Assembly (NCBI GenBank): GCA_032622095.1 | Contig: CP136064.1 | Span: 187,224,209-187,288,208, forward strand | Reading direction: 5' to 3' | Source of the DNA: Siphonodentalium dalli | Lineage: Eukaryota; Mollusca; Scaphopoda; Gadilida; Siphonodentaliidae | DNA length: 64,000 bases | Shown: piece after piece, positions 57,925-64,000 of the stretch | Position numbering within the stretch: the stretch's first letter is position 1 | Layout: each line of letters opens with the position of its first letter | The notes under the pieces: model-generated | Seen by the model: the letters and a program-made list of their open reading frames with translations, nothing else | What the model was told of the DNA's origin: nothing | Database searches by the model: none | Translations under genes and position numbers: made by a program

Positions 57925-60900
57925 CTGAAGTAAATAAAGTATGAACGTCATTTCGAGTATACCAACATTTAGCGAAATAAACAAAGAATAAAATAAAGAT
58001 AATAACAAGAATCGCATCGCAGACGCGGGGTCAAGTTGCCAAGCAATGGGGTTGGATTGAAAATGCATTAATCGTAACTGCATGTCCTGTCTATAATACA
58101 CAACACTGTTGAGAATGTCTGACATACCAAATACACCCCCTTAAGCAGACGTTGCCATAGTTGCTCATATACCAAACATCAACAGAATCAGTTCATAAAT
58201 GTACATGTATTTGTTAAAGTTATTGTGCTATTCACGAGAATGAACTATTTAATAGCTGTAACTCCGTCCAAGATACGCGGAACTGCCTGGTTTTCGAACG
58301 GGACCAAGACATTGTTGAGCAGGTATTCTGTGTCATATACCGAATATCGACACAAAACAGTTGATATGTGTCCAAGTTATCGCGCTATCGCCTCGGTAGT
58401 GGCCCTTTCGCGAAAAAATAATAAGCTTTTTTCTTAACAGTATCCTTTTTTCCCAACATCATAGCAATTCAGCAGGATCCATCAGCATCATAGGAAATTA
58501 GCAGGATCACTTAACTACGGTGGGAAGACGTTGATCAGGGTTTTGGTCACAATGAGTATCAAGCATCTTACACAACCATGCTATAGATGGAGTTCATACA
58601 TGTTATTAATTACCAAGGTTACCAAGGACAATTTTTACTATAAAATAATTTATTTTGTATACAACGCCGCGGCTCCATGTTTATTTTCACATGTTTCTTG
58701 TAAATGTGCCGAGAGACCTATGCTGGTCAGCCTAAGGCACTGGATGCAAGCAGTTACAATGTATAAGTCTTGAACAGTATTCGTTTTAAAGATACCGCTC
58801 TATTGGACACCCATATCTACAGTTGGTACGTTTTTGTTTATAAGATGAGATCGAACCTATATAATATTCATCATATGTTTTGATGGTCATATGTTATTGA
58901 CTTTCAAAAAAGGAAGGATTTCTGGCCTGTCTGAAGTAGCAACTATACAGTGTTTCAAATGTGCACTGACCGTCAATATCAACTTTTCCATCACCATCAT
59001 AGTCGCCTTCTGCTATCATTTCTTCTAGCTGTTCATCTGTGAGATCCTCTCCTATATCACGCATCATTCTGCGCATATCTGAAATACTGACGTAGCCGTC
59101 GTTATCCTTGTCGAACACTCGGAACGCTTCCCTGACCTCCTCGCCACCCTCCTCACCTTTGACCTGCCTCGCCATCATTTCAGTGAACTCTTCCAAGTCG
59201 AGTGTCCCATTACCTGAAAAAAAGTTTCATCTTGTTTATGTTTCAGACACAAACATTGTGTCCAAACCAACACGTACATTCCATGGCCATGCTTCTCAAC
59301 AAATTCATATGTTGGATCTGTCAAGCGTACATTCAAAATGCACACTTCGATATATGTGAGTCACATACATTTAATATACGATTATTATGTGCCATTCAAT
59401 TCTATGCGGTTAATTTCTTGATTTGTTTGGTTACATTTTACATTCACGCATGCTATTCTGTTTGTAAGACGATGCTTGCCACAAACAAGTGAACAATGTG
59501 CACAATTGCTTATGTTATGACTCAAACGCGTACGTAGGCAATGCGGTGACACTGATGTTCATGTTCTTAAGAAGAGGTATATATCGCAGATGTGTGTACA
59601 TCTGAAGAAGGGAAGGTACAGGTGCACGTATAATCACCGTCAGCATCCACTTCGTCCATCATGTCTTGAACCTCCGCCTCTGTCGGGTTGTGACCCAAAG
59701 ATCGCATCACGGCCCCGAACTCCACAGACGTAATGGACCCATCTCCGTCTTTATCGAATAGCATGAAGGTTTCCGCGTAGGCTAAATTATACAAGAAACA
59801 GTAATTTCATTAATCCAACCGTCATATTCACCGGGTGAGTTTATTATATCGTCCAGGTTGTATATACCGGGCGAGACTCAGCAGACAGGGAATCTCCGGT
59901 CGTGGCTCGCGTTAAGGGGGAGTCGCATATGTTTTGCATGCATCCAGCCAAAAATGCTAAGAGATTTTCAACAAAGAATTTCCCTGGATCTATTGAATTT
60001 CACACATCACCATCTCCATTGTATGTAGAGAGATACTTAACTGCTAGAATAATTAACCAAATAGCTTATTGTATTAGCTCTATGAGTGGAGGCTTCATTT
60101 GTATCATAATGTTGAGTTAAATTTTTAATTGCATAATGTAGCATCATAACCCCATATATTATAATGAATAATAAAGCAGTCACAAATATTCCAGCCAAAA
60201 TTAAACGAAATGTTGATATGCAGTGTGGTCCACTCAAGCACGGAGTAATCAAATGGAATTAAGCCACAGTGTTAAGAGATATGGTGGTCTCTTGAAGATT
60301 TTATTGTGGGAACACAATGCATAATATAACAGCGAACATTACTTATGAAGTATGTCTCAGTTGGAATATAGACAAAAGGTTGTATTGAGAAGTATCGGGG
60401 TGAATTTAATCCGATTAGTATACTTTTGGTCCACATTTAGAGGCTTTCTGGTGTGGTGAATGAGAAAACCTTCAGTGATAAAAACGTAGTTGTTGTAAAT
60501 AGTTGAAGGATTAGTTGTTTTAACGGAATTCTGTGGTGGTGCATTCATGAAACCAATATATTTTATATATGCCTAATAATATGATCTTGAGGGCGTTACC
60601 ATTTCTGACTATGGTTTTCTTGTTTTATATACCGAGTGGTTTATTTCATAGAGGTACATGTGCAATATTCGCTGAGTGTGATATATAGCGACACTCGTGA
60701 TCGCCGGCATAATCAAACAAGAAAACCAATGTCAGAAATGGTAACGCGCTCAAGATCATATATTATATACCCATGCATGATTGTATTTATAGAATATAAA
60801 ATATATTGGTTTTGCGAATGACCAACTCAGAATTCCGTTAAAATAACAATAACAACGAGCACCTAATTAACGAACCGGCTGCCGACTCGGCCGTCTCCGA

Positions 60901-63900
60901 CCACAACCCCCAGTGGGCTCTGGAACGAAAAATGTCTATAAAAGTTGAAATAAGACTTACAAATTATCTTTTTCATTTCTTGTATTTGTAACTGGCATAG
61001 CTTATCACAAACCAAAGATATTTACATAATGTTAACGACAATAAACGAAATTGAAATTCCCAACTACACCTTTTACCGGACTCGGCTTCCGGTCGCAGTT
61101 CGACTTTTAATCCTCCCAAAAATTCCCATTCTATAAATAAACACCCATGCGCCCAAGCGAAACAAGAATATCTATACCAGTATACAAGCGGAGCGCGCGG
61201 AATCACATTGAACGGATAAGTGTATTGCTTCTTTCTTAACATAAGCAGCGACCGCATATACCCTGGTGAGCCTCGCCCGGCATAATTTACCTATATAAAA
61301 ACTCGACTGGTGTTAAGAAATGCGTGCGTCTGTATAGTATGTCCTTTTATTGATGACTGCCACAATTCAATAGCAAAATGGAAACATGCATGTAATATGT
61401 TGATTCATAGTGACTATAGCCAATCAATTAATTATAATGCATATCCATGTTCTTCATTACAAGTATATATGGTTATTGGAATGAAAAAGATCTCCTGTTC
61501 GGCATCCCGCACTATAGTGAAACAATAAATACGCGCATTTTCGAGACAGTCCATTCATTTATTTCTTCGACTGACCGCTTCTCATAAATGTTACCCTACC
61601 CCCTACCGCGAGACCGTAGCCACTCCAAACAGCTACAGCATGCATCATTCCACTTTAAATTTTGAACCTATCTCTAAATACTTTTATTAGCAGCCAAATG
61701 CCAGAGGAGATAAGTTCTGATAAGTTCCGTAACTTGTGCTCCGACCCTCTGTGCCCACACAACTATCTATATATGTCAATAATAATATGTGTAATTTGTA
61801 TATACATTTGTGGGTCACAATAAATATGTTCAATATTGGAATGAAATTATTAATTTATCGAACCGTTAACTTCTGGTGCAACACCATCAATATAACACAA
61901 GTATTGTTTGTGAGAGACTTCGGCATACCTATTTGCGTGCGTGTTACATGCTGACAGACAGCCATATGTTGTGAAAAAGCCCAAAACCTGAAAACGTGTA
62001 TCATTACATGTGTTCAACAGAAACATCTGGCGTACTATCACCAGGATAGCACGATTCCCGTTCCGCGTCTACGCAAACTTGGGTTCAACCATATACTAAA
62101 TGGATTCTTCCATCCAGTTATAAAAGTACATGTATGCATCGGAATGGTCTATTATCTATTTCGATGGATGTTTATTTAGTAAAAGCAGACGCCACACAAC
62201 ACGAGTGCAAAAGGAGTCCGATTTATTGGAGATAAACGTTCATATAAACTCAACTGACTTGAATTATTATCTTATTTTTTTCCTAATGGAACTACATGAT
62301 CGTCAATGATAATTGAGTGTCTAAAGTTTCAACGAACCGGCACGATCTTCGTCTGTGAGTTTCTCTGACTGAAAAAAAAAACGAAGAACATTTACAATGC
62401 TGGACAGCATCGATACTCGTGATGTCTAAAGCTTGTTTCTGGTCCATGCAAGGCTCGTTCCGATGCAGCGTGTGTTATAGAGTGTAGTGCCGGTCATATT
62501 ACTGACTGAAATAAGCCGCTAAACCCCTCCTATTGTTGTGGTATATTCCATTGCATGTATGCCGCTATGAACGAGTACTGAATCGGTTCATCATCTTCAG
62601 ACCTTCGGATCATAGTAGTTAACAAGTTCTATACTAAGTGGTTTCTCCCACTCAGGTACGCATGCATAAATTGGTAAGGTCTGTTATTCATCTGAAGGGG
62701 TTTCCATGACTAATAGGAAAATGACATGTAATACCAGTAAAAAAGGAGTCGTATTTATTGGAAGGTAATGTTCAGATAATATGTTCAATAATTGTTGAAC
62801 TTATTATATGAACATATTATAAGGGATAGATATGTATTTAGTATAGAAAGGGTTAACACAATGCGGCAAACAGGCATATATAGATATATCAAATTCTGAT
62901 ACACGGGCGTTGTATAACCTGAAATGACATAATGATTTGTTAAGTATCTGTCGGTTGTCTTAACATTTCCGCGCAAAAGTGAATCAAACTCTATTGAATC
63001 GAATTATGGATGGAATGACAAATAACTCTCTGTATTGTAATATGATGTGGAAATAAAAGAAACCACTTCATTTTGTTAATATAACGTATATGTCTTCAAT
63101 CAGTCTTGTAAGGACGTGAGTATTGCATCGACCTATAGTTTAATCCACTGAAAGTGGAAGAAAATCAAAATGTTAAATTTTAGTCCCGAAAAAAAAAAAT
63201 CGTTTGATGCGACGTGTTAATAAACATAACATACTACACTGACGCAGCAAAAACATACAAAAGCAGCAATCCAATTTATACAAAAGAGTACAAAATGGAG
63301 AAACTATCTCGCACATGAAATTCTAAAAGAATAACTTTGATTACAAGTGGGAAAGTATCCAAAGCTTATTCGTATTGACTACCTAAACTTTCCGTATGAA
63401 AATAATAGCCCATAAAATCTGCTTGATATACTACCTCTGCAGTTTCACCCAAAACTTCTCGCATAATAAAAAACCCCAGTAAATAACATGTCCGTTCATT
63501 TTTCCAGCCTCTGTCCCAATCTTACCATGTGAACTAATTCACAATTCAGAGGGTCAGAGGATGTGGGACAAATCGCAGGTATTTGGTCAAAAATCATCCT
63601 CATAAATGCAAATTTGTTTATCAAATTGATCTGGAATTCTAGCATTATGTGCCCAAGTAATTTTTTGTTAAAGTTTAGCTTTCCGTCGTAGTTTAAACAA
63701 GTGAGCATAGAAAATTCTTCGAAGTTGTCAATGAAATTTATTTTTTGGTACCCGAAACGTCCGCCCGAAATCTATACTATTATCATCAAACTAAATAGCC
63801 CTATTGTCAAACAGACGTTGTTTCGTGAAGTACAGCCAATTTTGGGTGGTACTCAGCATACATCGAGTTTATTAACGATTTATGTCCTTTTTTTCGTCAG

Positions 63901-63999
63901 TTTTACAGATTTCTTTTCGCGGCAAATATACTGAAATGAAAAATATACGTCGCTTACCAAATTCTGATTTTCCTCTTCCTGCGATTCTGATGATTCCAT
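57899..63999 (-). CDS. Calmodulin-like protein gene C (five coding exons)
   Basis: Coding exons on the minus strand are 63999-63958, 62368-62338, 59781-59638, 59213-58971 and 57924-57899. They total 486 nt, or 161 codons plus TGA. Four EF-hand loops lie at residues 34-45 ([12 protein letters not shown]), 70-81 ([12 protein letters not shown]), 107-118 ([12 protein letters not shown]) and 143-154 ([12 protein letters not shown]). Loop 3 has Asp instead of Glu at position 12, which in EF-hands usually weakens calcium and favours magnesium. The N-terminus is a 14-residue acidic extension (exon 1), then [10 protein letters not shown]. The protein ends FVRMIRS. Intron positions and phases equal those of genes A and B. 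It converges on gene B. The ATG is one base from the window edge, so an earlier start cannot be excluded. Confidence 0.83.
58405..58515 (-). repeat. Dispersed repeat R2, copy 3 (inverted)
   Basis: On the minus strand: GATCCTGCTAATTTCCTATG, then GATGGATCCTGCTGAATTGC, then ACTGTTAAGAAAA, in the order of 2204-2340. Confidence 0.55.
58971..59213 (-). CDS. Gene C exon 4 (243 nt), EF-hands 2 to 4
   Basis: Acceptor TTTTTTTCAG, donor GTCAGT. It encodes the end of loop 2, a linker rich in Glu and Gly (KGEEGGEE), loop 3 with Asp at position 12, and most of loop 4. Confidence 0.88.
59638..59781 (-). CDS. Gene C exon 3 (144 nt), EF-hand 1
   Basis: Acceptor ATAATTTAG, donor GTGATT. It encodes YAETFMLF, loop [12 protein letters not shown], the linker helix and the beginning of loop 2. 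Confidence 0.88.
59995..60300 (-). repeat. Repeat R3, uninterrupted copy
   Basis: Read on the minus strand it starts ACCACCATATCTCTTAACAC and matches 5710-5869 joined to 6741-6880. It serves as the empty site for the 871-bp element. A 71-codon frame (60252-60037) with a hydrophobic helix ([14 protein letters not shown]) is shared with the other copy. Function unknown. In intron 2 of gene C. Confidence 0.65.
60515..60848. mobile_element. 334-bp foldback sequence
   Basis: Inverted arms pair TTTTAACGGAATTCTG with CAGAATTCCGTTAAAA, ACCAATATATTTTATAT with ATATAAAATATATTGGT, and ATCTTGAG plus GTTACCATTTCTGAC with their complements. The centre near 60680 carries GAGTGT and ACACTC. The arms differ by substitutions and small gaps, so this is an old foldback or MITE. 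In intron 2 of gene C. Confidence 0.7.
62110..62780 (+). repeat. Diverged direct repeat around gene C exon 2
   Basis: AAAAGGAGTCCGATTTATTG at about 62210 recurs as AAAAGGAGTCGTATTTATTG at about 62743, each preceded by a GGTCTATTATC- or GGTCTGTTATTC-like word and followed by an ACGTTCA/ATGTTCA word. Spacing is about 533 bp. It may be a local duplication that includes exon 2. Confidence 0.4.
62338..62368 (-). CDS. Gene C exon 2 (31 nt)
   Basis: Acceptor TTTTTTTTTCAG, codons for [10 protein letters not shown] plus one base, donor GTTCGT. Length and phase equal exon 2 of genes A and B. Confidence 0.78.
63958..63999 (-). CDS. Gene C exon 1 (14 codons)
   Basis: ATG then [14 protein letters not shown], then the donor GTAAGC. 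It lies at the window edge; the upstream limit of the exon is not visible. Confidence 0.6.
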
Positions 64000-64000
64000 A

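Noticed and set aside
63496-63708. 70-codon minus-strand frame as an extra exon of gene C
   Set aside because: It lies between exons 1 and 2, does not fit the phase-0 junction shared by the three paralogues, and has no EF-hand features.

Overview
The window looks like a stretch of an AT-rich invertebrate animal genome. It has long introns with consensus GT/AG splice sites, calmodulin-family genes built from small phased exons, and many interspersed repeats. It also has word repeats (GTCCGTCCGTCC strings, ACATGTAC) that I associate with marine invertebrates such as molluscs or lancelets. That taxonomic guess is inference. I see no prokaryotic gene organisation, rRNA or CRISPR array.

Host genes. 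I assembled three calmodulin-like genes from exons by matching reading phase and splice sites. Gene A runs on + from 7632 to 28354 (5 coding exons, 159 codons plus stop). Gene B runs on + from 38485 to 52317 (5 exons, 152 codons; the first coding exon is only the ATG). Gene C runs on - from 63999 to 57899 (5 exons, 161 codons). All three have the same four intron positions and phases as each other (exon 2 is 31 nt and exon 3 is 144 nt in all), so they are tandem paralogues, with A and B pointing at C. A small two-exon single-pass membrane protein gene (D, 8315-9372, - strand) is nested in intron 1 of gene A.

The exceptional feature is a pair of giant palindromic mobile elements. Element 1 (12995-21039, 8,045 bp) lies in intron 2 of gene A. 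Element 2 (41764-50183, 8,420 bp) lies in the last intron of gene B. Each is essentially two ~4 kb inverted arms meeting at a GC-rich centre. Each begins AGAAGAATAGG, ends with its reverse complement, and is flanked by its own perfect 6-bp target-site duplication (TATATT; ATTGAG). A 6-bp duplication with 5'-AG ends is a Polinton/Maverick hallmark. Each arm carries one gene, transcribed outward from the centre. It encodes an A32-like DNA-packaging ATPase placed between two zinc-finger motifs, with a poly-Gln tract and a unique C-terminal domain. Both copies are intact in element 2 (580 and 581 aa). Both copies in element 1 carry the identical one-base frameshift. The asymmetric central spacer is shared by the two elements, so the palindrome is ancestral and its two arms appear to have been kept alike by arm-to-arm conversion. 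No polymerase, integrase, protease or capsid gene is present, so mobility would need help in trans.

Other mobile and repeat content. A 2.6 kb TTAA-flanked element sits right after gene A exon 4, with a nested hairpin element inside it. An 871-bp element with G-run/C-run terminal repeats and a 9-bp duplication has a matching empty site elsewhere in the window. There are several TTAA-flanked and foldback MITE-like elements, the 3' end of a non-LTR retrotransposon ending in a 185-bp palindrome, a three-way-junction foldback, and several minisatellites. The intergenic regions 1-7631, 28355-38484 and 52318-57898 hold repeats but no gene I can support.
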